From contig NZ_MEHT01000018.1 of NCBI RefSeq assembly GCF_001870675.1, forward strand, positions 1-64,000: 64,000 nt of DNA, read 5' to 3'. The notes under the pieces are model-generated. The model saw only the letters and a program-made list of their open reading frames with translations, had not been told where the DNA came from and did not search any database. This DNA is from Roseinatronobacter thiooxidans (lineage in GTDB: Bacteria; Pseudomonadota; Alphaproteobacteria; Rhodobacterales; Rhodobacteraceae). This document shows, in pieces, positions 46,316-55,327 of this stretch. Positions within the stretch are counted from its first letter, which is position 1. Every line of letters begins with the position of its first letter. Both the position numbers and the translations under genes were made by a program.

Positions 46316-47089
46316 ATGCGTGACGATACCCTGCACGAACCCGGACAGGCGCTGCATATCGAGGATATTACCGTCAGCTATGGCGCAAATCCGGCGCTGT
46401 GGGATATAGATCTGGATATTCCGCCCGGCGTGATGTGTGCCATTGTCGGGCCGAACGGGGCGGGCAAATCCACGCTCATCAAAACCGCACTGGGGCTGGT
46501 GCGGCCTGTGGCGGGGCATGTGCGCTTTCTGGGCCGACCCGTCGCACAGATGCGCGGCAAAATCGGCTATGTGCCGCAGCGCCATAGCGTGGATTGGGAT
46601 TTCCCCACCACTGTGCGCGATGTCGTGGAAATGGGGCTGTATCACCAGCTTGGCTGGTTCCGCAGGCCCGACGCGCAGGCGCGCACCAAGGCGCAGGCGG
46701 CATTGGCAGAGGTGGGCATGCAGGATTATGCAAGCCGCCAGATCAGCCAGCTCTCTGGCGGGCAGCAACAGCGCGTGTTCATCGCGCGCGCATTGGTGCA
46801 GGATGCGCCGATCCTGATACTTGATGAACCGCTTGCAGGTGTGGATGCCGCGACCGAGGCGGTGATCATTGCGCTTTTGCAACGCCTGCGCAATGAGGGG
46901 CGCACGATCATTGTTGTGCATCATGACCTGACAACCGTGCAAAGCTATTTCGACTGGCTGGTTATGCTGAATGTCCGCATCATTGCCCAAGGCCCGATGG
47001 CGCAGGTTTACACCCCCGAAAACCTGCGCGCCGCCTATGGCCGCCAGCTTGCCATGATCGCCACCCCAACCGAAGGGCGCGCGATGTGA
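46316..47089 (+). CDS. Mn/Zn ABC transporter ATP-binding protein
   Basis: The 257-aa cytoplasmic ATPase powers metal import with the two permeases downstream. Walker A GPNGAGKST is near residue 45, the Q-loop in YVPQRHSVDWDFP near 86 (typical of metal-cation importers), the signature QLSGGQQQRVF near 143, Walker B ILILDEPLAGVD near 165 and the switch His in VVHHDL near 202. ATG 46316 follows TTGGAGG; a TTG at 46301 would be needed for a longer form. Its stop overlaps the GTG start of the next gene (ATGTGA). Confidence 0.95.
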   Translation: MRDDTLHEPGQALHIEDITVSYGANPALWDIDLDIPPGVMCAIVGPNGAGKSTLIKTALGLVRPVAGHVRFLGRPVAQMRGKIGYVPQRHSVDWDFPTTVRDVVEMGLYHQLGWFRRPDAQARTKAQAALAEVGMQDYASRQISQLSGGQQQRVFIARALVQDAPILILDEPLAGVDAATEAVIIALLQRLRNEGRTIIVVHHDLTTVQSYFDWLVMLNVRIIAQGPMAQVYTPENLRAAYGRQLAMIATPTEGRAM

Positions 47090-48240
47090 GTGGCTTGGCC
47101 GACCTTCTGTCCAGTGGCATTGTCCAGACCGTTCTGATCGGGGCGGCCATGCTGGGGGCTATCAGCGGGATGCTGGGCGCGTTTGCGGTTCTGCGCCGCC
47201 AAAGCCTGCTGGGCGATGCGCTGTCCCATGCTGCCCTGCCCGGAGTGTGCCTTGGCTTCATCCTTGCTGGCACGCGCGATCTGGGCAGTATTCTGCTGGG
47301 CGCGTTTGTCACCGGCGCTTTGGCCGCACTTGCGATGATGCTGATCGTGCGCCGCACCACGCTAAAGACAGACGCAGCCCTGGGGATCGTGCTGAGTGTG
47401 TTCTTCGCTGTGGGTGTCGTCTTGCTAAGCTGGGTGCAGGGCCATGGGGGCGCGGCCAGTGCGGGGCTTGCCAGTTTCCTGTTCGGTCAGGCCGCCGCGA
47501 TCTTGCGCAGTGATCTATGGATCATGGGCGGCATCGGGCTGGTGGCGCTGGCGCTGGTGCTGGCGCTGTGGAAAGAATTCAAGCTGGTCAGTTTCGATGC
47601 CGATTTCGCCCGCGCCCAAGGCTTTCCCGTCACGCTGTTGGAAGTGGCGCTGACGGTCATGGTCGCGCTGGCCATTGTGGTGGGGCTGCAACTGGTGGGG
47701 GTGGTGCTGATGGTGGCGCTGCTGATCGCGCCCGCGGCTGCCGCGCGACAATGGACCACAACCTTGGGGCCGATGGTGGCACTGTCGGCGGCATTTGGCG
47801 CGGCCTCTGGCGCGGCGGGTGCATTGGTCAGCGCCACGACACGCGGGCTTGCCACAGGGCCAGTGGTGGTGCTGATCGCAACAGGGGTGGTCGTGATTTC
47901 GCTGTTTGTCGCGCCACAGCGGGGCTTGTTGTGGCAGGCTTTGGCCGCGCGGCGCGCCCGCGCGCGCATCAGTGACGGTCGCGTGCTGACAACGCTGCAA
48001 GGGCTGGCAAATGCGCACCGCGATGCAAGCTATCCGGCCGAGCGTGGAATGCTGGAAACCGCCCTTGGCGCGCGCGCCCCCTCTGCCCGCATTGCCGCGT
48101 TGGAACGGCGCGGGCTGATCCATCCTGTCACCCACCCGCCCGAGACGACACCGCATTGGGAACTGACCACCGCAGGCCATGCCGAGGCGGCGGCCCTGTC
48201 CGGCAAACCCGCAGGCCCCAAAGACGGGGGCGCGGCATGA
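47086..48240 (+). CDS. Mn/Zn ABC permease with C-terminal winged-helix-like domain (first)
   Basis: ABC-3 family permease; residues 1 to about 285 contain eight or nine hydrophobic segments, with LRRQSLLGDALSHAALPGV as the family motif near residue 37. Residues about 295-384 are a soluble extension (VLTTLQGLANAHRDASYPAERGM, ARIAALERRGLIHPVT, HWELTTAGHAEA) that reads like a DtxR/MntR-type winged helix. It may sense or gate by metal, or be a fused regulator; this is inference. It starts at GTG 47086, overlapping the ATPase stop. Confidence 0.9.
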   Translation: MSGLADLLSSGIVQTVLIGAAMLGAISGMLGAFAVLRRQSLLGDALSHAALPGVCLGFILAGTRDLGSILLGAFVTGALAALAMMLIVRRTTLKTDAALGIVLSVFFAVGVVLLSWVQGHGGAASAGLASFLFGQAAAILRSDLWIMGGIGLVALALVLALWKEFKLVSFDADFARAQGFPVTLLEVALTVMVALAIVVGLQLVGVVLMVALLIAPAAAARQWTTTLGPMVALSAAFGAASGAAGALVSATTRGLATGPVVVLIATGVVVISLFVAPQRGLLWQALAARRARARISDGRVLTTLQGLANAHRDASYPAERGMLETALGARAPSARIAALERRGLIHPVTHPPETTPHWELTTAGHAEAAALSGKPAGPKDGGAA

Positions 48241-49394
48241 TCGCTTCCTTTTTCGGATCAATCCCCGCAATGATCTTGCTGACAGGCATTCTGGTGGGCG
48301 TGTCCGGCGCGCTTTTGGGGTCGTTTCTGGTGCTGCGGGGCAATGCAATGCTGACCGATGCCATCAGCCATTCCATTGTGTTCGGCATAATCGTGGTCTG
48401 GCTGCTGACACGGCAAGTCTCGGGGCCGGTGCAGGTGTTGGGGGCGGCGCTGACAGGGGTGCTGACAGTGGTGCTGTCCGAATTGCTGGCACGCTCGCGG
48501 CTGGTCAAGATGGACGCAGCCATCGGGCTTGTGTTTCCCGCACTGTTCGCGGCCGGTGTGCTACTGATCTCGATCTATGCGCGCGATGTGCATATTCATG
48601 TCGAAACCGTGCTTTTGGGCGAAATTGGCTTTGTCTGGCTGAACACGCTGACACTCTGGGGTGTGCCAGTGCCCGTGGCAGTGGTGACGCTGGGCGCGGT
48701 GCTGGTGGTCAACCTCGCCTTTGTGCTGGTGCTGTGGAAAGAGTTGAAACTGACTACTTTTGACCCCGGTCTTGCGGCGGCACTCGGGTTTTTGCCGGGG
48801 GTTTTACATTATGCCGTGCTAAGCCTGACCAGCGTGACAGCCGTGGCAGCGTTTGACGCGGTTGGTGCAATCTTGTTCATCGCCTTTGTCATCGTGCCCC
48901 CTTCAACGGCCTATCTGCTGACGCGGCGCTTGTGGCTGATGGTGGTGCTGGCGGTGGCGCTGGCTGTCGCGGCCTGTGTGGTGGGCTATGCGCTGGCAAT
49001 GCGCTGGAACGTGTCCATTGCGGGCATGATGGCCAGCATGACCGGCGTGTGGTTCGCCTTGGCGCTGCTATTCGCGCCGGGGCATGGATTGGTCGCGCAA
49101 GCCTTCAGCTGGCGCAGCAAACGGCTGGATCATGATTGCCGCGCGCTTGTGGCGCATCTGTTCACCCATCAGAACACCCCCGCCATGGCGGAAGAAAACA
49201 CCCTGCGCGCGCTGGTCGATCACCTGCGATGGGCAGAGCCGCGCGCCCGCGCCGCCATCCTGCGCGCGCATGACCGCGACCTGATAGAACGGCGCGCGGG
49301 CCTTTTGACCCTGCGCCCCAAAGGCACCGCCGAGGCAGAGGCGATTTTCGGCAAGACCGCCAGAGTTGGCCACAAGACTGCAGGCACCCAATGA
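48237..49394 (+). CDS. Mn/Zn ABC permease with C-terminal helical domain (second)
   Basis: Second ABC-3 permease, 385 aa, with LRGNAMLTDAISHSIVFGI as the family motif near residue 34 and about eight membrane segments up to residue 285. As in its partner, a soluble C-terminal extension follows (residues about 295-385): LVAHLFTHQNTPAMAEENTL, ARAAILRAHDRDLIERRAG and LLTLRPKGTAEAEA, again like a winged helix with a final turn-strand. Two permeases in one operon give a TroABCD/SitABCD-like layout, presumably a heterodimer. The start ATG 48237 overlaps the previous stop (ATGA); the frame to 48156 is not needed. Confidence 0.9.
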   Translation: MIASFFGSIPAMILLTGILVGVSGALLGSFLVLRGNAMLTDAISHSIVFGIIVVWLLTRQVSGPVQVLGAALTGVLTVVLSELLARSRLVKMDAAIGLVFPALFAAGVLLISIYARDVHIHVETVLLGEIGFVWLNTLTLWGVPVPVAVVTLGAVLVVNLAFVLVLWKELKLTTFDPGLAAALGFLPGVLHYAVLSLTSVTAVAAFDAVGAILFIAFVIVPPSTAYLLTRRLWLMVVLAVALAVAACVVGYALAMRWNVSIAGMMASMTGVWFALALLFAPGHGLVAQAFSWRSKRLDHDCRALVAHLFTHQNTPAMAEENTLRALVDHLRWAEPRARAAILRAHDRDLIERRAGLLTLRPKGTAEAEAIFGKTARVGHKTAGTQ

Positions 49395-49514
49395 CGGCTC
49401 TGGCGACAATGGGATAATGGGATAAAGCCCCCCCAGCCGACCTGAACACCTCCTCCCCACAGGCGCAAGCCGACACAGATAGCTGGAACCATGCGCCATA
49501 TGGCACCCACCAGT

Positions 49515-50027
49515 TCAGCCCTGCGCGGTCAGTTCCAGCCGCGCAAGCGCCAGATCGGCGCGCATTTCGCGCCCGATGGCGACCAGACCTATACGGCCCA
49601 GCCGCGCGGGATTGACGGGCAGATCGGTGCGATGCGGGTGAAAGCTGGAAAAGGGAATATCCAGCCGCGTCCATGATGCGGGGGCGTGAAACTCTGCCCG
49701 CCAGCTTTGCCACACACGGGTCATATCGGGGCTGCGCAGGTGGATATTGTAGCGCGCGTCATTCCCCAGCACCCAAAGCGAGATGCCGGAAAAGCCCGAT
49801 GCGTCCAGCACTGCACCCGGCGCGGCCAGATCAAGCGACATCTGCACGAAGCCGCCGTTATTTTCCAGCCTGACATCGCCGATCAGGTGAAGCGCGCTGA
49901 CACCGTCAATCTGTGCGCGCTCCAGCGTGGCGGAACTGACACCGCCCATGACGCTGTCACAAATACAGCGCCACATCTGGCCGTTCTCGGCCCGAAGGCC
50001 GGGACCAGTGCCGCCGTCCAGAATCAT
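49515..50027 (-). CDS. CIA30 family protein
   Basis: The 170-aa protein resembles the complex I intermediate-associated protein 30 (NDUFAF1/CIA30) domain: WRCICDSVMGGVSSATLE near residue 20 is the family's DxVMGGxS motif, followed by a beta-sandwich with ENNGGFVQMSLDL and FSSFHPHRTDLPVNPARLGRIGLV. The fold is carbohydrate-binding-like. Bacterial members have no settled function; a role in assembly of respiratory or photosynthetic complexes is possible. The start lies 3 bases after the stop of the HHH gene, so the two are coupled. Confidence 0.85.
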   Translation of the reverse strand: MILDGGTGPGLRAENGQMWRCICDSVMGGVSSATLERAQIDGVSALHLIGDVRLENNGGFVQMSLDLAAPGAVLDASGFSGISLWVLGNDARYNIHLRSPDMTRVWQSWRAEFHAPASWTRLDIPFSSFHPHRTDLPVNPARLGRIGLVAIGREMRADLALARLELTAQG

Positions 50028-50030
50028 GGC

Positions 50031-50582
50031 TTAGGCGGGGCGCGTCGAGGGGCTGGTAGCTGCCAGCTTACTGGCCTGCGTGATCCATTCATCGCGCTGG
50101 ATGCGGCCTTTGAAATTCAGGAATCCGTCAACCCAAGTGATTTCATCCTCGCTCCAGCCCGCGATCTGCCAGAAATGATAGATGCCCAATTCGTTCAGTT
50201 TGCGTTCCAGCACAGGGCCGACGCCCGAAATTTGCTTCAGGTCATCAGCCGTGCCAACCGGCGCATCCAGCTTTTGCGGCTGTATGCCTGCATCCTCGGC
50301 CACTGCTGGCGCATCTTGCGCTGCCGCTGGTGCTGCGGCAGGTGGCGCGGCAGTTTTCGCGGTCACCTGCTGGGTTGGCCGGGCCTTGTTCTGCGCAGGG
50401 GGCGTTTCCGCAATGGTGAAAATCACCCCCACCACCAGCGCAATCACCGCACCAATCGCAACAGAGCCATTTCCTTCGATGCCAACTGCAACAAATGACA
50501 CGCCTGTTGCGATGGCACCGGCGGCAATGGCAATCGACCAGCCATATAAGGGCGGGGCATTCTGGATTTCTGAATGTGGCAT
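50031..50582 (-). CDS. Membrane-anchored helix-hairpin-helix domain protein
   Basis: The 183-aa protein has two hydrophobic segments near residues 14-35 and 40-58, then an Ala/Pro-rich linker of about 50 residues, then a C-terminal domain with DDLKQISGVGPVLERKLNELGI, a helix-hairpin-helix of the type found at the C-terminus of some NuoE-like and ribosomal L21-extension proteins. WSEDEITWVDGFLNFKGRI completes that domain. AAGGAG precedes the start. It is upstream of the CIA30 gene with a 3-base gap, and the pairing hints at a joint role near complex I or another membrane complex. Confidence 0.75.
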   Translation of the reverse strand: MPHSEIQNAPPLYGWSIAIAAGAIATGVSFVAVGIEGNGSVAIGAVIALVVGVIFTIAETPPAQNKARPTQQVTAKTAAPPAAAPAAAQDAPAVAEDAGIQPQKLDAPVGTADDLKQISGVGPVLERKLNELGIYHFWQIAGWSEDEITWVDGFLNFKGRIQRDEWITQASKLAATSPSTRPA

Positions 50583-50631
50583 TCTGTAAGCTCCTTTTGG
50601 TTGCGAAAGGTGAATTTCAGAAGAACCTTAT

Positions 50632-52548
50632 TTAAACAAGACTAGCCCTGATCTGTCCACGGGAAAGAACTTCAACGCCCAAAGCCTGCAACGCCTTGCG
50701 CGAAATATCCTCGGCGGTCAGACAGGCGTCGCGGTACATCTCGGCGGGGCTGGCCTGTTCAATGAAGCGGTCAGGCAGGGTCATGGTACGCACGGCAAGG
50801 CCGCGTTCCAGCAAGCCATTATTGGCCATATAGTGCAGCACATGCGCGCCAAACCCACCTTCGGCCCCCTGTTCAACCGTAATCAGGGCTTGGTGGTGGC
50901 GGGCCAGTTGGGTGATCAGGTCATGATCCAGCGGCTTGGCAAAGCGGGCATCGGCGACAGTGCAGCTGATGCCGCGCGCCTCCAATGCCTCGACCGCCAG
51001 CATCACCTCTGGCAGATGCGCGCCGAAAGACAGGAAGGCCAATTTGCTGCCTTCGCGCAGCACACGGCCACGGCCTATTTCCAGCACCTGGCCGCGCGCG
51101 GGCAATTCCACACCAGACCCTTCGCCACGCGGATAGCGAAAGGCGATCGGGCCTTCGTCATAGGCGGCAGCGGTCGCCACCATATGGACCAACTCGGCCT
51201 CATCCCCTGCGGCCATCACCACCATGTCAGGCAGATTGGCCATGAAGGCCACATCAAAACTGCCTGCATGGGTCGCGCCATCGGCACCCACCAGCCCCGC
51301 ACGGTCGATGGCGAAGCGAACAGGCAGTTTTTGCAGCGCGACATCATGCACGATCTGGTCATAGCCGCGTTGCAAGAATGTGGAATAAATCGCGCAGAAG
51401 GGCTTGAGGCCAGAGGCCGCCATACCGGCCGCAAAGGTGACCGCGTGCTGCTCGGCGATGCCCACATCGAACACACGGCGCGCGAAACGCGCGCCCATAA
51501 TATCAAGCCCCGTGCCATTGGGCATGGCGGCAGACACGGCCACGATGGTGGGGTCGCGCGATGCCTCATCCGTCAGGGCATTGCCAAACACAGCCGTATA
51601 GCTGGGCGCGTTCGCGCGGCCCTTGGATTGGGTGCCAGAGGCCACATCGAATTTCGACACGCCATGATACTTGCAATCTGCGGCTTCGGCGGGCGCATAG
51701 CCCTTGCCTTTGACTGTGCGCACATGGATCAGCACAGGCCCTTCGGCGCGGGCATGGGCAATGCGCAAGGTTGCCAGCAGATCAGGCATGGAATGGCCAT
51801 CTATCGGGCCGATATAGGTAAAGCCCAAATGCTCGAACATGGTGGCGTCTGGCGGGCCGCCGCAGGCGCGGGCACGCGCGGCCAGCGCCTGTTCGCGCAA
51901 GGATGCGGGCAATGCCGCCATAAAGCCCTGCGCAATTTCGCCCAAGGACGCATGCGGCATGTTCAGCCGGTTCAGATAGCCGTTCATCGCGCCCACTGGC
52001 GGCGCAATCGACATGTCATTGTCATTCAGGATGACGAACAGCCGCCGCCCTTCGCTGCCTGCATTGTTCAGCGCCTCATAGGCCATGCCAGCGGTGATCG
52101 ATCCGTCACCAATAACGGCAATCGCATCGCCCGTGGGCTGGCCCATGTCGCGGCCAATGGTGAAACCAAGGGCTGCGGAAATACTGGTAGAGCTGTGCGC
52201 CGCGCCGAACGGGTCAAACACCGATTCACTGCGCTTGGTAAAGCCGGACAGCCCGTCTTTCTGGCGCAAGGTGCCCATCTGGTGGCGGCGGCCTGTCAGA
52301 ATTTTATGGGGATAGCATTGATGGCTGACATCCCAGATCAGCTTGTCAAACGGGGTGCGGAATACTGCATGCAGGGCCACTGTCAGTTCCACGACACCCA
52401 GCGACGACCCCAGATGCCCGCCGGTACGGCTGACAGTCTCGATTGTTTCGGTGCGCAATTCCTGCGCCAGCAGGGCCAATTCATCATCGGTGAAATCACG
52501 CAGATCGGCAGGGCCTGCGACACGATCAAGATGCGGCTTTGGTGACAT
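50632..52548 (-). CDS. dxs: 1-deoxy-D-xylulose-5-phosphate synthase
   Basis: The 638-aa thiamine diphosphate enzyme condenses pyruvate and glyceraldehyde-3-phosphate, the first step of the MEP isoprenoid pathway that feeds carotenoids and the phytyl tail. Motifs include [20 protein letters not shown] near the N-terminus, the ThDP site [18 protein letters not shown] near residue 150, and [18 protein letters not shown] in the pyrimidine domain. ATG 52548 has AAAGGGAA upstream. The frame to 52734 runs through hairpins and is not coding. It follows pufX in the Rhodobacter manner, but with a terminator-like hairpin in its leader. Confidence 0.96.
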   Translation of the reverse strand: MSPKPHLDRVAGPADLRDFTDDELALLAQELRTETIETVSRTGGHLGSSLGVVELTVALHAVFRTPFDKLIWDVSHQCYPHKILTGRRHQMGTLRQKDGLSGFTKRSESVFDPFGAAHSSTSISAALGFTIGRDMGQPTGDAIAVIGDGSITAGMAYEALNNAGSEGRRLFVILNDNDMSIAPPVGAMNGYLNRLNMPHASLGEIAQGFMAALPASLREQALAARARACGGPPDATMFEHLGFTYIGPIDGHSMPDLLATLRIAHARAEGPVLIHVRTVKGKGYAPAEAADCKYHGVSKFDVASGTQSKGRANAPSYTAVFGNALTDEASRDPTIVAVSAAMPNGTGLDIMGARFARRVFDVGIAEQHAVTFAAGMAASGLKPFCAIYSTFLQRGYDQIVHDVALQKLPVRFAIDRAGLVGADGATHAGSFDVAFMANLPDMVVMAAGDEAELVHMVATAAAYDEGPIAFRYPRGEGSGVELPARGQVLEIGRGRVLREGSKLAFLSFGAHLPEVMLAVEALEARGISCTVADARFAKPLDHDLITQLARHHQALITVEQGAEGGFGAHVLHYMANNGLLERGLAVRTMTLPDRFIEQASPAEMYRDACLTAEDISRKALQALGVEVLSRGQIRASLV

Positions 52549-52580
52549 GGGGTTCCCTTTCGTTTTTTCGGTATTATTTG

Positions 52581-52617
52581 AAAAAAGAGGTGCCGTGGGG
52601 CTGCCCCACACGGCACC
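52581..52617 (-). terminator. Intrinsic terminator-like hairpin in the dxs leader
   Basis: On the minus strand GGTGCCGTG...CACGGCACC (52589-52617) forms a stem of nine pairs plus three inner G-C pairs with one bulge. It is followed after TC by six T (52581-52586). This is a standard Rho-independent terminator, only about 33 bases before the dxs start codon. Confidence 0.8.
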
Positions 52618-52619
52618 AG

Positions 52620-52640
52620 TTTCCTGTCGCCAACAGGAAA
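52620..52640 (-). promoter_or_regulatory. Second hairpin upstream of the dxs leader terminator
   Basis: TTTCCTGT and ACAGGAAA pair perfectly (8 bp) around a 5-base loop, two bases upstream of the terminator hairpin. Tandem hairpins with a terminal T-run resemble a transcription attenuator, although no competing antiterminator pairing was proven. Confidence 0.5.
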
Positions 52641-52697
52641 GGGAACCGGGCGTCACGAGCCCGCGTTCGGACCGGCTATTTGGTCCAAACCTTGGTG

Positions 52698-52727
52698 GGG
52701 GCAGGCCAGCTTTTGCGGGCCTGCCCC
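52698..52727 (-). terminator. GC-rich hairpin after pufX
   Basis: GGGGCAGGCC (52698-52707) pairs with GGCCTGCCCC (52718-52727) across a 10-base loop, 8 bases past the pufX stop. With no T-run it is more likely a 3' stabiliser for puf mRNA or a partial terminator than a complete one. Confidence 0.65.
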
Positions 52728-52734
52728 GATTCAT

Positions 52735-52965
52735 TTACGCTTTTGCTGTCACCAGCGGCGCATGCAGCGCGCTATAGGGCATGGGTGGGGGCGCGTTCTT
52801 GCTCTCGCTTGGCAAGAGTTGCCCGATCCCCCAGATCACCCCGTAGCTGACCCCGATAACCAGCAGCAACAAGGCTGCATATCCGGCACCGCGCAGCATC
52901 TCGGACAAGACCCAGTTGCGCAACCGCGCGGTGGGTGTCTCCTGGATGTAGTCATGTTCAACCAT
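52735..52965 (-). CDS. pufX: PufX, RC-LH1 core complex subunit
   Basis: The 76-aa single-span protein opens the LH1 ring for quinone exchange in Rhodobacter-type cores. The pattern matches PufX: LRNWVLSEMLRGAGYA before the membrane helix (compare LR.WV..QM.KGAGWA of R. sphaeroides), a helix near residues 30-50 with a GxxxG-like spacing, and a C-terminal GQLLPSESKNAPPPM segment resembling RMLPIQENQAPAP. Start 52965 has AAGGAG 9 bases upstream; the frame to 53037 overlaps pufM. The position directly after pufM is diagnostic, and no pufC is present. Confidence 0.9.
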   Translation of the reverse strand: MVEHDYIQETPTARLRNWVLSEMLRGAGYAALLLLVIGVSYGVIWGIGQLLPSESKNAPPPMPYSALHAPLVTAKA

Positions 52966-52978
52966 GGTAAGTCGCTCC

Positions 52979-53905
52979 TTAGTCATAGGTCGGACGGAAG
53001 CCGCGTTCCTCGGCCCAGATGGCCCAGTTATCGACAACAGTTCCAGTCAGCAGGATACCGATACCACCAGTTAGTGTGGTGAGAACGGCAAACCACCAGG
53101 CCCAACGGTGAATCCCTTCCATCGTGGCATTGAAGCCCATCGTCCAGCGCCAGAACAGGGCAGCGCGTTCCGATGCCGTGCCGCGGTCTACGATCTGTTC
53201 CAATTCACGGTCACCGCCAAAGCGAGAGACTGCAAGGATGGTCGCCCCATGCATGGCAAACAACAAGGCAGAGCCATACAGGAACACGATCGAGAGTGCG
53301 TGGAACGGGTTATAGAACAGGTTTCCGTAGCGCAGCGAGAACAGGTTGGTCCAGTCCAGATGGGTGAAAATCCCATAAGGCACAGCTTCGGACCACGACC
53401 CCATCAGCATCGGACGGAACAGGCCCAGAACAAGGAACAGCCAGATGGCAGAGGCGAACGCCCAGGCCACATGTTTGCCCATGCCAAGCGCCTCTGCACG
53501 AAGATATGTCCGGACCCACCACGTCATAACCGAGATCAGCAGGAAGAACGAGGCAATCAGGAAATAGCCCCCTTCGCGCATCGGCGGTATGCTTAGCCCG
53601 TATTCGGGCGCGGGTGGATCAAGCGACAACCAGAACAGATCGCGCAGGAACACAGCCGGGTTGTACCCCGCCTGATCCCAGAACCAAAGGCCCACCATCA
53701 CAAACCAGATCGTGCCGGTTACAAGCGAGATGAAGCCCATCGTGCCCAGATAGATCGGCCCGAGTTGCGCGTTGCCTATCCAGCCCAGAAGGTTAGAGAA
53801 GCTGGCGCCTTTGGTGCGGTTTCCCAGCTCTACGCCTTCAACCAGGCCCATTTCCGGGGCGGCGCGCACCTGCACCTGTGTAAAGATATTCTGATACTCA
53901 GCCAT
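52979..53905 (-). CDS. pufM: Photosynthetic reaction centre M subunit
   Basis: The 308-aa five-helix membrane protein pairs with L to hold the bacteriochlorophyll dimer, bacteriopheophytins, quinone A and the iron. Conserved stretches are [23 protein letters not shown], the [26 protein letters not shown] region carrying the special-pair His and the first iron His, and [10 protein letters not shown] with the second iron His. ATG 53905 follows GGAGGCGTCA and overlaps the pufL end by 8 bases; the frame to 53977 is spurious. The length equals that of R. sphaeroides PufM. Confidence 0.98.
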   Translation of the reverse strand: MAEYQNIFTQVQVRAAPEMGLVEGVELGNRTKGASFSNLLGWIGNAQLGPIYLGTMGFISLVTGTIWFVMVGLWFWDQAGYNPAVFLRDLFWLSLDPPAPEYGLSIPPMREGGYFLIASFFLLISVMTWWVRTYLRAEALGMGKHVAWAFASAIWLFLVLGLFRPMLMGSWSEAVPYGIFTHLDWTNLFSLRYGNLFYNPFHALSIVFLYGSALLFAMHGATILAVSRFGGDRELEQIVDRGTASERAALFWRWTMGFNATMEGIHRWAWWFAVLTTLTGGIGILLTGTVVDNWAIWAEERGFRPTYD

Positions 53906-54746
53906 TGACGCCTCCTGCGACATCGCGCCACCAGGGCAGATCCAGCCACCAATCCCACCAGAAGACCCACTGGTCAAACCAGATGGTACCCGAGATCACG
54001 ATACAGACTGCCGACCAGAACCCGGCATTCAGCGCAAGCAACAGACCGACGCGGTGAATGCCCAGCGTGCCTACGGAATACCCGATAAGGTCCCGGAAGA
54101 ACGTGTCTTCGTGGTCGGGCGTCTTCATCTCTTCGCCCTTCTTGGGGTTGGCTGCTGACAGAACCAGCGCGCCATGCAGCGCCAGCGCCAGTGTCGTGGT
54201 GAAGAAGAAGGTCACCGCGATCATATGCGCCGGATTATAGTGGAAGTTGCCGTAGGTGTAGCCCACATTGGACACCCAATCGAGGTGCGTCCAGATGCCA
54301 TAAGGGAATGCATGTCCCCATGCACCCATCAGGATGGGACGAAAGACAACCAGTGTAAGATAGGCAAAAATCGCCACACCAAAGGCAAACGGCACATGCA
54401 TACCCATGCCCAGCTTGCGCGCAATTTCAACTTCGCGCAGCGCCCAGGACACAAAGGCCCCGATGGCGCAGATGGTCACGATCTGCCATAGCCCGCCTTC
54501 AAGCAGCGGTGCCGGACCCAACCCATAGGACAGGGGTGGGGGATTGATTGAAATCAGCCAAGGGTTCCAAGTGCCTTGCAGCACGGCCCCCCAGAAAATC
54601 AGTAAGGTTCCGAGGACGGCGAAGAATATCGTCGTGACCCCGAAGAAGCCGACGTAAAATGGCCCAACCCAAAAGTCGAACAGATTTCCGCCGACCAGCG
54701 TGCCTCCTGGCACGCGGTATTTTCGTTCGAAGCTGAGCAGTGCCAT
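53898..54746 (-). CDS. pufL: Photosynthetic reaction centre L subunit
   Basis: The 282-aa five-helix protein is partner of M in the type II reaction centre. It begins [20 protein letters not shown], almost the canonical start. The histidines of the BChl and iron sites are visible in [33 protein letters not shown] and LGIHRVGL. It reads as complete, with normal length. It is preceded by the long pufA-pufL hairpin, which normally sets pufBA above pufLM in transcript amount. Confidence 0.98.
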   Translation of the reverse strand: MALLSFERKYRVPGGTLVGGNLFDFWVGPFYVGFFGVTTIFFAVLGTLLIFWGAVLQGTWNPWLISINPPPLSYGLGPAPLLEGGLWQIVTICAIGAFVSWALREVEIARKLGMGMHVPFAFGVAIFAYLTLVVFRPILMGAWGHAFPYGIWTHLDWVSNVGYTYGNFHYNPAHMIAVTFFFTTTLALALHGALVLSAANPKKGEEMKTPDHEDTFFRDLIGYSVGTLGIHRVGLLLALNAGFWSAVCIVISGTIWFDQWVFWWDWWLDLPWWRDVAGGVNG

Positions 54747-54818
54747 GCTTCCCTCTCCACTCTCAGGCGGTCACGCCGTGTTCAGGCGGGCCGCGTCGGG
54801 AAATACCCTTTTGAAGAT

Positions 54819-54857
54819 TGTCGCGGGCGATACACAACTCGCCCACCGCCCGCGACA
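54819..54857 (-). promoter_or_regulatory. pufA-pufL intercistronic stem-loop
   Basis: A perfect 11-bp stem TGTCGCGGGCG / CGCCCGCGACA with a 17-base loop lies between pufA and pufL. In Rhodobacter a hairpin at this place protects the pufBA transcript segment from 3' decay and so raises LH1 over reaction centre. The same function is expected here. Confidence 0.85.
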
Positions 54858-54877
54858 TTTACAGTCCCCGAGCCGGC

Positions 54878-55039
54878 TCAGCTTCCTGCTGCGCGGGCTG
54901 CTGCGGCAGCGAACCAGTTGATGCCGTTGGACAGCACAACCAGATGGATCATTGCAGCAAGCAAAAAGAGGAAGACGCCCTGTGCCACGAATACGCGGCG
55001 CGGGTCGAAGATGAGCCATATCTTGTAGAATTTGGACAT
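54878..55039 (-). CDS. pufA: Light-harvesting 1 alpha polypeptide
   Basis: The 53-aa single-span antenna protein starts [20 protein letters not shown], the typical LH1 alpha N-terminus. The BChl-ligating His is in [13 protein letters not shown] near residue 32, and GINWF follows as in other LH1 alphas. The C-terminal tail is Ala-rich. ATG 55039 has GGAAGGAAC upstream; it begins 13 bases after the pufB stop. Confidence 0.97.
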   Translation of the reverse strand: MSKFYKIWLIFDPRRVFVAQGVFLFLLAAMIHLVVLSNGINWFAAAAARAAGS

Positions 55040-55052
55040 TTTTGTTCCTTCC

Positions 55053-55202
55053 TCAGAACCAAGGACGCCAGATGTATGTTGCGATATGCGCAACTACAGC
55101 AACGCCAACAAAGAGCGTAAGACCGCTCATATAGACTGAGTGCAGCTCTTGAGCTTGCTCGTCAGTGAGACCTGTGAAAGACAGATCAGTGTTTTCAGCC
55201 AT
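55053..55202 (-). CDS. pufB: Light-harvesting 1 beta polypeptide
   Basis: The 49-aa single-span antenna protein has [17 protein letters not shown] with the conserved peripheral His, the BChl-ligating His in [12 protein letters not shown], and the typical C-terminal end RPWF. GGAGGATACT precedes ATG 55202. It pairs with PufA in the LH1 ring; both are above pufLM in the operon. Confidence 0.97.
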   Translation of the reverse strand: MAENTDLSFTGLTDEQAQELHSVYMSGLTLFVGVAVVAHIATYIWRPWF

Positions 55203-55226
55203 AGTATCCTCCGGATAATCAGACTG

Positions 55227-55245
55227 CGCCGCACACCCTGCGGCG
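55227..55245 (-). promoter_or_regulatory. Stem-loop in the pufQ-pufB leader
   Basis: CGCCGCA and TGCGGCG pair perfectly around a 5-base loop, 25 bases upstream of the pufB start. It is a likely 5' hairpin of the processed pufBALMX mRNA, where such structures slow degradation. Confidence 0.65.
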
Positions 55246-55327
55246 AGGATGGCCGCCCCTTCTCCGAAAAGTCAGGACAACCGCACCCGCAGACTTTGCC
55301 TACGGGAATCTTTGTTCACGCGAGCTG

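Noticed and set aside
49406-49425. Repeated AATGGGAT near the end of the second permease
   Set aside because: Only two short copies after the stop codon, with no symmetry and no relation to nearby genes.
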